A program made the position numbers and the translations under genes. The notes beneath the pieces were generated by a model. The model had not been told where the DNA came from. It was given only the letters and a program-made list of their open reading frames with translations, and did no database searches. Shown one piece after another: positions 11,294 to 22,987 of a stretch of DNA of 64,000 bases; the stretch's first letter is position 1, and each line of letters begins with the position of its first letter. Origin of the DNA: Pegoplata infirma (lineage: Eukaryota > Arthropoda > Insecta > Diptera > Anthomyiidae); the NCBI GenBank assembly GCA_963921195.1, contig OY992536.1, positions 90,563,007 through 90,627,006 of the forward strand, written 5' to 3'.

Positions 11294-12098
11294 CAAGGGA
11301 AGTATCTCAACCTATATGAACCGATTTGCATGAAACGTAAAATATATATAAAAGGGACAATTCTATGGTTGGGGTGTCTCGGCTTATCGGCCATATCGGG
11401 GATTTAAGGGTTCAAAACATGGGTTAAAAAATGGCGAAAAAATCGTTTTTTGGATTTTCAGACATTTTTTTTCTAAGAAGTTTCTTATGATGTTTACATA
11501 TGAGAAGAAAGGTTTTTTAATGCCTATCCAACTGTGGCATAACCTTGTTAAAGTTCGGCTTTCTTAAATAATTTTTTCACGAAAATGTGTAAATTTTGGG
11601 GGGTATTTATATGAAGACATGGACCTACGATGTTAATATGAATACGAAATAATCTTTATTAAATTTAAGTCGACACGTATTTTTTCCCTAGAGCAGTGGT
11701 CGGCATCCATTGCACATGGATCCCGAACACATTCGGCTATACACATGTATTCAACACGAATGTCAAGAAAACTCACAACTAAGAGCATAAAAATACAACA
11801 ACAAGCTGGTTGATGTCGCTTTGTTTAAGAAATATACTAACACATGCATATTTATATTCATACAACAATGTATTCATATACTCTCTTTCTGCCGACCACT
11901 GCCCTAGAGGATGTTCCTATTAGTTCGGGAGTTAACGAAATTTTCCCGAAGGTCCACTTTGTTTCATAAGGGGACAACGAAATTTTAAAACTCTGATATG
12001 GCCGATAAGCCGAGACACCCCAACCTTAAAATCGGCTCTTTTATATATATTTTAAGTTTCAGGCAAATCGGTTCATAAGGGTTGAGATACTTCCCTTG
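11294..12098. mobile_element. Inverted-repeat element with 3-bp duplication (TAA), copy 1
   Basis: CAAGGGAAGTATCTCAACC is inverted at the right end, and the inverted arms continue for about 110 bp ('ggggtgtctcggcttatcgg'/'ccgataagccgagacacccc'). Flanks are TAA on both sides (11291-11293, 12099-12101). Copy 2 at 37282 is flanked by TCA/TCA, so the duplication is 3 bp with centre variable, as in PIF/Harbinger-like elements. A hAT MITE is nested at 11694. Confidence 0.8.
11694..11901. mobile_element. 208-bp hAT MITE, TIR CAGTGGTCGGCA
   Basis: Starts CAGTGGTCGGCATCC and ends with the inverse GCCGACCACTG. The exact 8-bp duplication CCCTAGAG lies at 11686-11693 and 11902-11909. The sister host copy (37282-37869) has an unoccupied site there (CTCTAGAG in reverse), and the length difference between the host copies (217 bp) equals this element plus its duplication and one base. 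Confidence 0.93.
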
Positions 12099-12310
12099 TA
12101 AGTTAAAAAAAAATCATTATTTATATTTTTTACAGTTGAAAAAAAACTTAAAAAACATGAACAAATTTTGGTCGTCAATTTTTTTTTCTGAAAAAATGTA
12201 TATTTTTTTTCTACAAAGTTAAAACACTCGCGTGCGAAGCATTTAAGCGGGCGCATTTGCCTTTATTTTGTGTCAAGTTTTAACTTATCCATGCTTCTTG
12301 CACATTACAG

Positions 12311-13051
12311 TAGAGATGAGCGATATTTTCATACCGGTGATTTAATCACCGTGATTCAAAAATCACCGGTAACTGCAGTTATTAAATATCTTAAATCACT
12401 GCTACTTGCAATATCGTTCTTTTCTGTTATACACACATTAACTAACATTTTAACAGTTGCTGTGCGTTCGTTCAATCATATTTTTTTTTCTTTTGTTATG
12501 GAATGTAAAAAAAAAACAAACACACAAAGCAAACGCAATGTTTTTAATACGCACACAAGCAACGAAATTGCCAAAAATATTATTTTGCTTTAAAATGAAA
12601 ACTGTTATTGAAAGAACTGTGATTTAAAAGAACTGTGATTTAAAATCACGTTTATATCTACATTTAAAAACGGTAAAAACAGTAACTGTTTAAAATATTG
12701 GTTATTTGTAAAGAAAGACGTTCCTCAAAAATAACTAAATTGCTCATTTCTACAGTGGTTTTATAAATTTTTCCAGATTTTCTCTTAAATTTAAATAAAT
12801 AATTTCTCAGAAATAACTTGAATGTACTTAAATTGAACTTAATACAAATTGAGTTATTAAATATGAATTCCGGCAATACAAATAATATTTAATACATACT
12901 AATCTAAAGTAAAAGGAAAACATTGTATAGTTTTTTTTTTGCATCACTTTGAAAAACGGTGATCACGGTAACTGTTTAAAAGAATGGTGATTTGAAAATC
13001 ACGGTAACTGAGAACGGCGTGATTCAAAAATCACTACATTGCTCATCTCTA
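12311..13051. mobile_element. hAT-type element, TIR TAGAGATGAGC, with GTGATT/AATCAC arrays
   Basis: TAGAGATGAGCGATA is inverted at the right as GCTCATCTCTA. The exact 8-bp duplication CATTACAG lies at 12303-12310 and 13052-13059. Both subterminal zones are arrays of 'gtgattcaaaaatcac', 'aatcaccg' and 'ggtaactg'. A coding-looking frame (12270-12593) crosses the element edge and is not a gene. Confidence 0.92.
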
Positions 13052-13059
13052 CATTACAG

Positions 13060-13455
13060 TCGAAGAAAATGAATAAAAATTCTTATAATTGCAACTTAAA
13101 AAGTGAATTTAAACAAGAAATTAAAAAATAACGTTTTGCGTGCTCACCATAAAGTGGGGAATGAATTTAATTTTAGTTTATGAAAGTACTAATAGGAAGC
13201 ACAATTTTCACATTTAAATATCCCCCTGCTCAAATAGCCATTTATTAATTTATAAAGACCTCGGTGAACATCTACCGCTTAAATGCGTCACTTAATATGT
13301 GTGCTTTATTAATTTTAAAATATATGTAATTCTCAACAAATACAATTTTGATGGCTTGTTAGACTGTTAATGTTTTTGAAGCAGAGAAGTTGAACAAAAT
13401 TAAAAACGCCGTTGTAATGACATTTTTAAAAAGTCTTTTCATTATAAATGTATAT
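13060..13455. other. AT-rich spacer, nothing identifiable
   Basis: No element termini, gene or tandem repeat seen between the hAT element and the large palindrome. Confidence 0.5.
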
Positions 13456-15469
13456 GGGGCATTCCAGGCCAAATCACTCACTTTTAGACCCGACCCCTTT
13501 CGATTTATTTTATTTTTGGATATGTTTTAGTACTTACTAAATGCAACTTGGACACCAATTTTCAGCCTTTTATTCCAAGATGGTGTTGAGTAATTCAAAA
13601 TGGTGATTTTTTCAAAAAAATGGAAAAATTAAAATTTTCAATTAATTTTGACCAGTTAAAAATATAGATATCTTAAAAAAAGTTGGACAACGTTTTTTTG
13701 GTATTTAAATGTAGTTTTAGAAAAAAATATTAAAAAAATTATTCGAAGTAATTATCACTTCTTTTTTAACGTTTAAAAATTAAAATCGACTTTTTGAAAA
13801 AGTCCGAAACCTTCGATTTTTTTTTACAAACGTCTGAAAGTTCTACTCTTAATTACGCAACTTTTAAGCCATAATTCGAGATGTGATCGCAATTTTTTCT
13901 ATTTTTTTTTTAATTTTGAAAATTTAACCTTTTATTTTTTGACTCTGATTTATTTTATATGGAGCTCCAAAAAAATTAAATTGGTAGATACTGACCCTAA
14001 CTTACCCTATTTATATTCATTTCGAGGCAAAAATACGCCTCACAAAAATTAAGAACGATCGGACATGGATAAGGTGTTCCGCATGGGCCTTGAAGTTTAG
14101 AAAACGGATTACAAGGAAAAATATGATTTTTTTCTGTTTTCTCAATTTTTTTGGTATTTTAAGTTAAGTTTTAATTCAAGTGGTTACAGAATTATAATAC
14201 GGAGTAAAATGCCTCTCTAATAAGGTACCAAAGACTGAAATCGGTTGAAAATCAGCCAAGTTATTGCAACTTCCCCAGGCATCTAACGTATGGCAGAACA
14301 CTTGATTAAGCAATATAATACGATTTTGGAAATTCATTGAAATTTTCTACTGTAATAACATTTTTTTATTCTTCAAGTTCAAATGTAATTAGATGACAAG
14401 TATTTTTCATATTGTGTTTTGCTAACATTTTTAAATTAGTGCTAAAAATTCCTGCATTTTCAACACCCTTTTGAAATCTCTATTTAAAAAAAAAAATTTC
14501 TTTTTTTTGTTTTAAAATTTGGAAAAACCAAAAAAAAATATTACACTAAAACATGAATAATGAAAAAATGTTATTACAGCAGAAAATTTCAATAAATTTA
14601 AAAAAAGGGACTCGTATTTTTTAATCAAGTGGTATGGTGGTGGTGGTGGTAATAACTTGGCTGATTTTCAACCGATTTAAGTTTTTAGTACCTTATTAGA
14701 AAGGAATTTTACTCCACATCATAATTCTGTAATCACTTGAATTAAAACTTAACTTGAAATACCAAAAAAATTGCGAAAACAGAAAAAAATTCATATTTTC
14801 CTTGTAATCCGTTTTTTTAAACTTCAAGGACCATGCTAAACGCCTTACCCATGTCCGATCGTCCTAAATTTTTGTGAGACGTATATTTACTTCCAAATTA
14901 ATATATTTAGGGTAAGTTAGGGTCAGTATCTATCAATTTTTTTTTTTTTGGGGCTCCATATAAAATAAATCAGAGCCAAAACATAAAAGGTGCAATTTTA
15001 AAAATTAAAAAAAAAATAGAAAGAATTGTGATCACATCTCGAGTTGTGGCTTAAAAGTTGCGTAATTTAGAGTAGAATTTTTATGGTTTTTTACAAAAAA
15101 ATCGAAGGTTTCGGACTTTTTCAAAAAGTCGATTCTAATTTTTAAACATCAAAAAATAAGTGATAGTTACTTAGCATATTTTTTTCATATTTTTTTTTTT
15201 AAACTACATTTAAATACCAACAAAACGTTGTCCAACTTTTTTTAAAATATCTATATTTTTTGATGGTCAAAATTAATTAAAAATTTCAATTTTTTAATTT
15301 TTTGGAGAAAATCGCCATTTTGAAAAATTGATTACTCAACACCATCTTGGAATAAAAGGCTGAAAATTGGTGTCCGAGTTGCATTTAATAAGGACTAAAA
15401 CATATCTAAAAATAAAATAAATCGAAAGGGGTCGGGTCTAAAAGTGAGTGATTTGGCTTGGAATGCCCC
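13456..15469. mobile_element. 2.0-kb near-perfect palindrome (foldback element)
   Basis: The two ends GGGGCATTCCAGGCCAAATC and its near-exact inverse are followed by ~1 kb arms that stay complementary to the centre near 14400-14530 (for example 'gacccgacccctttcgattt' left and its inverse right; 'aatcggttgaaaatcagcc' left and 'ggctgattttcaaccgattt' right). The flanking AT on both sides may be a 2-bp duplication. No open frame. A fragment of the same family lies at 51254-51307. A transcript of either strand would fold into long double-stranded RNA. Confidence 0.88.
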
Positions 15470-15529
15470 ATATGTTGTTATTTTGTTCCCTATTATTTCA
15501 TGTGTTCAAATAAGAAATCAAATAAATTT

Positions 15530-15785
15530 AACAAAAACTTTGTAAATTTTCAGAGTTTTTTTTTTGATAAATTTCTGGTCATTTACCTAAAACTTTGTTA
15601 ATTTACAGAGTTTTTTTTTTTGTAAAATTTTGCACTCATAAAATGCATTTAACTAAAACTTTTTAAATTTACAGAGTTTTTTTTGGTAAAATTCTGGTCG
15701 CTTTAATCAACATTTTACAGATAATTCTCCAAATTTACAGTTTTTTTTATCGAAATCATTTTACAGAGTTTTCTTAGTAAAATAA
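15530..15785. repeat. Degenerate ~80-100-bp tandem repeat
   Basis: Four diverged units share 'aaaactttgtaaatttacagag' followed by a T run and 'gtaaaattctggtc'. No gene in this or the adjacent 15470-16319 stretch. Confidence 0.55.
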
Positions 15786-15936
15786 CAAAAAATCTTGCTG
15801 GTTGGAAATCTATGGTATTTTCTGCTGGCTCAGCAGAGTATCTTTGTAATTTAAAACCATGTTTCCATCGAGATCAAAAACACTTCATTTGAGCAAAACA
15901 CTTCGAGCTGTTTCCACCCAAGTTGAAGTGATTTGC

Positions 15937-15978
15937 AACGTCAAATTAATTACGAATTTTCGTAATTAATTTGACGTT
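15937..15978. repeat. 42-bp perfect hairpin
   Basis: Twenty-base arms AACGTCAAATTAATTACGAA and the exact inverse are separated by TT. It may be the core of a tiny MITE; no outer termini are visible. Confidence 0.75.
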
Positions 15979-16319
15979 TCCTCTACAAAATAATTAAAAC
16001 AACAAAATTAAGAAAATAATTACCAAAAACAATTAATTTTGTAGTTTATTATAATTAAATAAAGATCTTTAACAACTAATTGTAAATTATTTTAATAATA
16101 AAAAAAATAAAATGTCTTCTTCTTCTAGCAAACACTCACTACGAATGAGTAGCTTTCATTTTCGAATATAAAATACAGTGTTGCACTGACCAAAACAAGT
16201 GGTGAGTTTAAAAAGTCGACATGTTTTGTATCGATTATTTGTTTATTATTATATTGTTTATATTATTTGTTTATAATATTTACTCTTAAATAATACATTT
16301 TTATCGTTATTTTTAATTA

Positions 16320-16786
16320 ATTTCTATAACCACGCCCCCAAAGGGGGGGGGGGGGCGGCCTGAAAAAAAATCAAATTTCCTAACCCCCTTGGTCCAAGCG
16401 CAGGTCTATGAACATAATATGGCATAAAAATATATTTGTTGAGCAAAAATAAAAAAAAAACTCGTAAAAATATTGTATTTTTCAGGGGTAATTTTAGTTC
16501 CTCAAGGGAGAACTTTTTTCCCTCTGGTCCGATTTTGCCCATCTTCGAACTTAACCTTCCTAGAATATAAGAGATATTCTTCCCCAATTTCAGGGGTCTA
16601 GCTCTTTTGGTTTGGACTGTATCGTTATTTCTACAGACGGACGGACGGACATCGCTAGAATGTCTTAGATTCTATCATGGATCAATATTATATATACTGT
16701 GTGGGGTCCCCGACCGATATTTCGATGTGTTACACACGGAATGACAAAGTGAGTATACTCCCATAATGTGGTTGGAGGGTATAAAA
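16320..16786 (-). repeat. mini-me/DINE-type repeat, 5' part, minus strand
   Basis: In plus orientation it reads 'ccacgccccc' with a short G run, 'cttggtccaagcgcagg', 'gggagaacttttttccc', 'ctagctcttttggtttggactgtatcg', 'gacggacggacggac', 'catcgctagaatgtct', 'ggggtccccgaccgatatttcgatg', 'ggaatgacaaagtgagtata' and ends 'ttggagggtataaaaatg'. The distal hairpin end is absent, so the copy is truncated. Confidence 0.75.
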
Positions 16787-16937
16787 ATGGGTTCAGCAGA
16801 GTCAACTAATCAAAACATGCTACATCACAACTGTTGATTTGGAGGTTTCTCTGCAGAACACATTTAATAAGGGACAAAAATTTGCCCAGAACTAATCGAA
16901 ATTCTACAAAAGTTACTTTTTGTGCCACCCTAACATA

Positions 16938-17874
16938 CAGTGAGCGTCAAAAGAAAGTGTACAGGTCTAAAACAGATGTAATTCCTTAACGAAAAACTTG
17001 ACAATAAAACCCCTTATTATTATCAATCGACTATGATTTAAAAACATGCTATAAAGAAAATTTTCCGAGCTTTAATTTAAGCTTGATAGCGTCCAGATTA
17101 AGCAAATATTAAATGAGATACAAGGGTCGAGCTTAAAAATTAAATTTTCTGTAGACATTTTTTAGAAAAATTTTAAAAAATATTTTTAATTTGATTTTTT
17201 TCAAGTTCAAACATAAAAAATTTAAAAAATAGTACAATAGTTTAAATTCAGTTATCAACTCATTTTTCTAGCGACCCAAACAAAAATCAAAATTTTTTAA
17301 ATGTAGTAAAAAAATATGCATTTTTTTGACCTCCAATTCTTTTGACCACCAATTTTTTGTAAACAAAGAAAATTTTTAATTATTTTCATATTTCTTTACT
17401 ATACACTTAGATGTACTTAAATTAGTAAACAATAAAATCTTTTCTTTGTTTACAAAAAATTGGTGGTCAAAAGAGTTGGAGGTCAAAAAAATGCATATTT
17501 TTTTACTGCATTTAAAAAATTTTGATTTTCGTTTGGGTCGTTAGAAAAATGAGTTGATAACTGAATTTAAATTATTGTACTATTTTTTAAATTTTTAATG
17601 TTTGAACTTGAAAAAAATCAAATTAAAAATATTTTTTAAAATTTTTCTAAAAAATGTCCACAGAAAATTTCATTTTTCAGCTCGACCCTTGTATCTCATT
17701 TAATATTTGCTAAATCTGGACGCTATCAAGCTTAAATTAAAGCTCGGAAAATTTTCTTTATAGCATGTTTTTAAATCATAGTCGATTGATAATAATAGGG
17801 GGTTTTATTGTCAAGTTTTTCGTTAAGGAATTACATCTGTTTTAGACCTGTACATTTTCTTTTGACGCTCACAG
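16938..17874. mobile_element. 937-bp palindromic element with TA target duplication
   Basis: The left end CAGTGAGCGTCAAAAGAAAG and the right end in reverse (CTGTGAGCGTCAAAAGAAAA) are flanked by TA (16936-16937, 17875-17876). The arms are almost perfectly complementary to a centre near 17400 ('ggggttttattgtcaag', 'tcgaccc', 'caattttttgtaaac'). TA duplication and a CAGTGAGCG-like end suggest a Tc1/mariner-related foldback. No open frame. Confidence 0.85.
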
Positions 17875-17965
17875 TACGTATCCGACAAAAAAAAAAAAAC
17901 AAGATATCATGAGTATTAAAGTCCTTGCTATGTCATGCTAACAATTTTACTGATTGTATGTTTAT

Positions 17966-18769
17966 TAGAGTGGTGAGAAAAAATTATTTTGTCGAACCTA
18001 CAATTGACTTTTATATAGGCATCACAAGTTACACCGCCCGACAGACAACATTACACATGAACCGGCTGATATACGCGTCTGAAAGTAGAGATCAAATGGA
18101 GTAAAACTGCATTTACAGTTTTTCATTTCGTGATCCTGTTTCCTTTTAAAAGGACTTCAAAGTTTTAAAGGATACATTTTGTAAAATATTTTTGAAATAT
18201 TTGTACTTGTCCTAGGATGACGCTGTTGACGTCAAATGAAAGAGGAGGATCTCCCCTAATGTTTCTATTTCTCTATTTGGTCATATCAGGAGGATAAAAG
18301 GATGTGAATAAAGTCATTTGAAAACTTTATCAAAATATTTTGCTAAAAGTTTTGAATGATATTGAAGGATACATTTTTGAAAGGATGTAACTTACCTCCT
18401 TTTTCCTGATATGTTAAAATTATAAAATAGGAAAATTAGGGGAGATCCTCCTCTTTCATTTTCTATCAACAGTGGAATCCTAGGATAAGCACAAATATTA
18501 AAAAAATATTTTATAAAATTTAATCCTCCTAAACTTTGAAGTCCTTTTAAAAGGAAACGGGTTCACGAAATGAAAAACTGTAAATGCAGTTTTACTACAT
18601 TTATTCTCGAGTTTTAAACATATACATATTATCAAGTTCGTGTTCAACGGCTTTTTTTCATTTCTGTCGGACGGTGTTATAAGAAAACTAAATATTTTAA
18701 AAATTTGTTTTATATACTTAACCAAATCCGGCTTTTATAAAATGATTTTGTTTTTAATAGCCCACTCTA
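17966..18769. mobile_element. Palindromic element, TIR TAGAGTGG, hAT-like
   Basis: Ends TAGAGTGG and CCACTCTA, with flanks ATGTTTAT and ATGTGCAT matching at 6 of 8 bases. Long imperfect arms are present ('actgcatttacagtttttcat' region left, its inverse right; 'ggggagatcctcctctttca' right). The small minus-strand frame at 18498-18725 is a shadow of the palindrome. Confidence 0.7.
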
Positions 18770-18989
18770 ATGTGCATATGTAATAGATTTTTTAGTAAAC
18801 ATTTTATTTACAAGTGATTCATCATCAACTAAATACATGCATTTTTTAAAAAAATTTCCTAGATAAATAAAAAATAAATAAAAAAAATCTTAAAATATTA
18901 TTACAACGTACGTATAAAATTATGGGGAGTTTTCAAATGTTATTTTAATGTTCACATACAATGTGCTTACTTTTTACCTTATTAATTTA

Positions 18990-19215
18990 AAACAAACAAA
19001 CATATATTCGGCTGTGCCGTATGGATCATTCTCTAATATATACACCAAAATACACAAGTAGAAAATAGTAATTTTTCTAACGTAAAAAAAATTGTTTAAA
19101 CATTTTTAAATATTTTATTTTTAGTAAAAAACTTTTTTAGTATTTTTCGTAAAAAAAAAATTTTTTGAGTGTAACTTTTTTTTTTTTAAAAATCTTAATT
19201 ATTTTTAAAAAGTGT
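18990..19215 (-). repeat. mini-me-type remnant
   Basis: 'attcggctgtgccgtatgg' (the family hairpin, mutated), 'acacaagtagaaaatag' and a following 'gagtgtaac' T-rich block resemble the minus-strand start of the copy at 7590. Confidence 0.5.
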
Positions 19216-19379
19216 CAATAATTTCATACATTTGTCTCTATCTCGCTTAGTTTTTAACATATAATTAAAATACCAAATTATCGCCCTTTTGCTTGTATCT
19301 AGCTTATTTAAGAAGTTATTAGAATTTTAAAAATCTTGGAGAAAAATTGTTGGTATGTATTATTGTTGAAAAGTTACAT

Positions 19380-19800
19380 TAATATGATAAAATGTTTTGT
19401 TCATTAATTGTCATTAATATGAAGACAATGTTTCATCAATTTTGATGGCAAATCCTCATTTGAAATTTCATCATATACACTCAATGAAAAATGCTTCAAC
19501 ATATGGATGAAACGGTTTCATCACTTGCAGTGGTCAATTTTGATGACAAAATTCATCATATTGATGAAGTATTTCTTCAATATGATGAAACATGTCATCA
19601 AAATTGAAAAAACAAGCGAAGACACATTTCATGATGTCATCAAAAAATGTCATCAATATGACTTTTAATTTCGTCCATTCGAAAAATGGATTAATATAAT
19701 TAGATAAACCAATTTTTCTGATGAAATTGTATCCGTCCTATTAAAACCGATCTAATCTTAGCGATCCATTTTTCGGATCAGTACTGATCCTTCACTTTTT
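19380..19800. repeat. TGATGAA-rich segment plus half of a known palindrome
   Basis: From 19420 to 19675 'gatgaaa', 'tcatcaa' and 'catcaatatga' recur on both strands, so the region can fold on itself. From 19680 to 19800 the sequence is about 85% like one arm of the perfect palindrome at 47025-47158 ('gatctaatcttagcgatcc', 'tttttcggatca'). No coding. Confidence 0.5.
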
Positions 19801-20436
19801 TACTTGGGTACAGTGTTACCAATAGTAGGGGAAAATCCCTACAAATAGGGTTTTTTTCATAAAAAAGATAGCTTAGGGGAAAAGGGACAGATTTTCTTTT
19901 TTGATCAAAATGTAGGTACTTTTTAAAAAAGCATTAATATATTTAATATTAAACGTTTTGGCAAAAAAAAAAATCGTTCCAAATATTTTGTTTTTAAAAT
20001 TGGTTAATATTGCAACATTTTTAAAGCCCTATAAGTTGTTTACCGGTGAAAAAATGTTTCAAAACATAAATTTGTAGCGAAAATTTGAGAGTCACATGTT
20101 TAATTATGTTTAGCACTTCAGCTGTTTGAAAATAGAAACAAAAAATAACATGAATTTAGATTTTTCTGTATATTTATCTGAAATTATAAATGTTTATTTC
20201 TGAATGTCAAATTTTACTTCATTTTAAATTAAAAAAAATATGCTTAGTGTTGATGTGTATTGATCCAAAAAGGGTTATTTTACGGATTTTTCAACAGAGA
20301 ACAGAATACCTCTTCCGAGAAATTTGTACGTTTTTGTAAAGGTAGTTTAAATTTGATGTTTTTTGACAGAGTTTGACAAATTTTCACATGAAAACCGGAC
20401 AACTTACTTGCCTTAAGTTGTTGAGTCTTATAATAA

Positions 20437-20553
20437 GTACAGTATTACTACAGTTATAATAAGTACAGTATTACTACAGTATTACTACAGTATTACTACA
20501 GTAGTATTACTACAGTATTACTACAGTAGTATTACTACAGTATTACTACAGTA
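20437..20553. repeat. Tandem repeat of ACAGTATTACT
   Basis: About ten near-identical 11-12-bp units (ACAGTATTACT, some with an extra TAGT), lying inside the hAT element. The array is fairly homogeneous, hence recent. Confidence 0.85.
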
Positions 20554-20809
20554 TCACATTGTAAACAAATGTTGCAATATAAAAACGTGATCATATTAAA
20601 AATTCCGTTAAGATGGTGTAAAATGAATACAACATCGAAAAAAGAATAATAATAATTTTTAATAAAATTCTTTTAATTTTGGTCAAAAAAATATAAAAAA
20701 TTTGGAATTTTGTCGAATTTTTCGATATTTTCGAATATGTACGCGATTTTAATATTATCGGTCTAGACGCTCAGAAGTTATGTGAAAAACCGTGACATTA
20801 ACATTGGGT

Positions 20810-21213
20810 TAGAGATGGGCGCTGGTCACGTGATTTGCGTGAATCACGCCTGAGTGATTTTCATTTAAATCACGTGATTGTGAGTGAGCGTGAGCTGAAA
20901 AAAAATCTGAGTGAGTGAGTCATTTATTTTTTGCGTGAGTTTGCCTGATAAGATTTTTAGATTAGTCCAATTTTTTTATTTTTTGTAAAAAAAATTTTTT
21001 GGAGTTTTTTTTTTGGTAAGAGAATTTTATTGCGTGAGTAGATTTTGCGTGACTCACGCGTGAGCGTGATTGAATCTGGCGTGAGTAAGATTTTTATTAC
21101 TCACGTGAATAGTGAGTGAGCGTGAATAAAAAAAAAATTGCGTGAGTGATTCGATTATTTTTGCGTGAGCTTGAGTGAGCGTGAGTCAAAATCCACTCAC
21201 GCACCCATCTCTA
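20810..21213. mobile_element. 404-bp hAT MITE, TIR TAGAGATGGGCGC, GTGAGTGA arrays (copy 1)
   Basis: TAGAGATGGGCGC and the inverse GC-ACCCATCTCTA at the other end; exact 8-bp duplication CATTGGGT at 20802-20809 and 21214-21221. Nearly the whole interior is iterated 'gtgagtga', 'gcgtgag' and 'cacgcgtgag'. It is closely related to 36460-36914. Confidence 0.93.
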
Positions 21214-21268
21214 CATTGGGTTTTTCGAAAATTCACGTGTTGAAAAATACACAAAACATGGTTTTAAT

Positions 21269-21688
21269 TAGAGATGGGCGCGTGAGTGATTTTTGACTCA
21301 CACTCACTCACGCCCACGACAGGAATTTTTGAATCACGCACACTCACTCACGAGCAAATTTTTTCTACTCACAATCACGTGAGTAAATTTAATACAACTC
21401 ACACTAACGTGCACTCACTCAAGCTTTACTCACACTCTCGTTGACTCACACTCACGAAACTCTTATTCATACAAAAAAAATTTAAAAACTAAAATTTGAA
21501 AAATCTTTTAAAATTTTCAACAAAATTTAAAGTTCAGCGTAACTTAAAAAATCGACTCACGCACACTCACGCAAAAATCTTACTCACGCACACTCCACTC
21601 ACACGCGCGTGAGTAAAATTGAATTTAGTCACAATCAAGCGTGGTCACGCGTGAATCACGTTCTAATCTGCTCATGTGCCCATCTCTA
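21269..21688. mobile_element. 420-bp hAT MITE, same family as 20810, opposite strand bias
   Basis: TAGAGATGGGCGCG at the left and TGCCCATCTCTA at the right; flanks GTTTTAAT and CTTTTAAT match at 7 of 8. The interior is dominated by 'ctcacactcactcacg', the complement of the motif array in the neighbouring copy. It lies only 55 bp from that copy. Confidence 0.88.
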
Positions 21689-21863
21689 CTTTTAATGACA
21701 AGGGAACACCACAACAATGTTTGCCAAAGTTTTTTTTTTGAGAAGTTGAATTATAATTTTACATTAAAACAATCCAACCCTATTCTTTATACACATTAAA
21801 ATAAAACAGTTATGTTAAAGAAGATAAGTGTGTGTGTTATAGTTTTATTAAATTTTCTCTTTG

Positions 21864-21944
21864 TAGGCTACAAAAACAATATTTGTAGGCTACCAAAAAT
21901 AATTTGTAGGCTACAAAAATAATTTGTAGGCTACTTGTAGGCTA
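21864..21944. repeat. Tandem repeat of TTTGTAGGCTAC
   Basis: Five units of 'tgtaggctac' with 2-9-bp A/T spacers, inside the 19811-22529 hAT element. Confidence 0.85.
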
Positions 21945-22604
21945 CACAATTCTAATGTTTTTGTTTTTTTTGCTACTTATTCATTTTTAAAAACAATCGT
22001 AAGCTCTCGCTACAAAAACAGAAATGTGCAAGTATTAGTAGTTATAGCAATTGAATGATTTACATATTGTTTGTTTTTAAAACTACACATATCGTCAATT
22101 TTGGTTGTTTAAGCTACTTTCTTCGTAGTAATTTAAACGCTGATCTTATTACATTTCTTAAAAAAAAAAATTCTTGAAAATTATTCGATGTGAATATCAT
22201 AATTTTAATTAGTAGCGGAAAAATCACCTCGAGCTAGAATAAAACTACTCAAAATATAACATTTTTATGTTCAAATAAAAATAAATAATTTTTAATTAAA
22301 ATTAATCAGAATTTGAGCAAAATTTGTGGTTTTAAAACCCGCCGTTAGTATTCTAACTTTAATTTAACATTAAATGTACAAAAAGTGAATAAAGTTTTGT
22401 TTTGTTTTAAAAATTTTAGCTGCTAAAACGTAGGGATAAATGTAGGGATTTTTTTTGGAAAATGTAGGGAGAAAAGGGGTTTTTTTTAATATGTGTAGGT
22501 TTTTTTATTTAAAAAAAATGGCAACACTGCTTGGGTATGCCTTTAATTTTTTTTTTAATTACTAAAATAATATCAAAATAATTAATACAGATGAATAAAT
22601 ATAT

Positions 22605-22975
22605 AAAAAACAAGTAAAAAAGTTAAATTCGATCTTGCCGAATGTGTTAATACTCTCTACAATGTAAAAAAAGTTTATTTGCAAATTTTTTTTTAAATTT
22701 GCGAAAAAAAAATCGGCGAATTTTTTTTTTTTTTTTTGGTAAAAAAAAATTGTACTTGTTTTAATACCATTCGGTAATCAATTCGGTTCACATGTGTCAA
22801 CCAGCAGCCGAATTAAAGCCTTTTGTATTTTTAGGTTATGTTGAATGTACCAACATTTTCGAGGTGTCCTTACATTTTCTTTCATAACGATTTCGCTCAA
22901 ATTCAATACCAAATTGCTTAGGGCAACAACAAGTAAATATGCTAAGTCTAACATTAGTCATATCTGTAAAAATAT
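22605..22975 (-). repeat. mini-me-type remnant
   Basis: 'caagtaaaaaagttaaattcg', a mutated 'cttgccgaatg' hairpin and 'actctctacaatg', then A/T-rich sequence and 'aattcaataccaaattgc', follow the same order as the minus-strand copies at 7590 and 62632. The distal GTCY part is lost. Confidence 0.55.
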
Positions 22976-22987
22976 AAAAAAAAAAAA

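Larger units (their letters stand above)
19811..22529. mobile_element. 2.7-kb hAT-type element, TIR CAGTGTTACCA, hosting two younger hATs
   Basis: CAGTGTTACCA at the left and TGGCAACACTG at the right are inverted with one mismatch. The exact 8-bp duplication CTTGGGTA lies at 19803-19810 and 22530-22537. Subterminal 'gtaggga'/'tccctac' repeats occur at both ends. Nested elements at 20810 and 21269 have their own duplications. No transposase frame survives. Confidence 0.9.

Noticed and set aside
12270..12593. 107-residue frame
   Set aside because: Starts outside and ends inside the hAT element at 12311; it crosses the target duplication.
20437..20553. CRISPR-like array of short repeats
   Set aside because: Units are contiguous without unique spacers, in a eukaryotic transposon.
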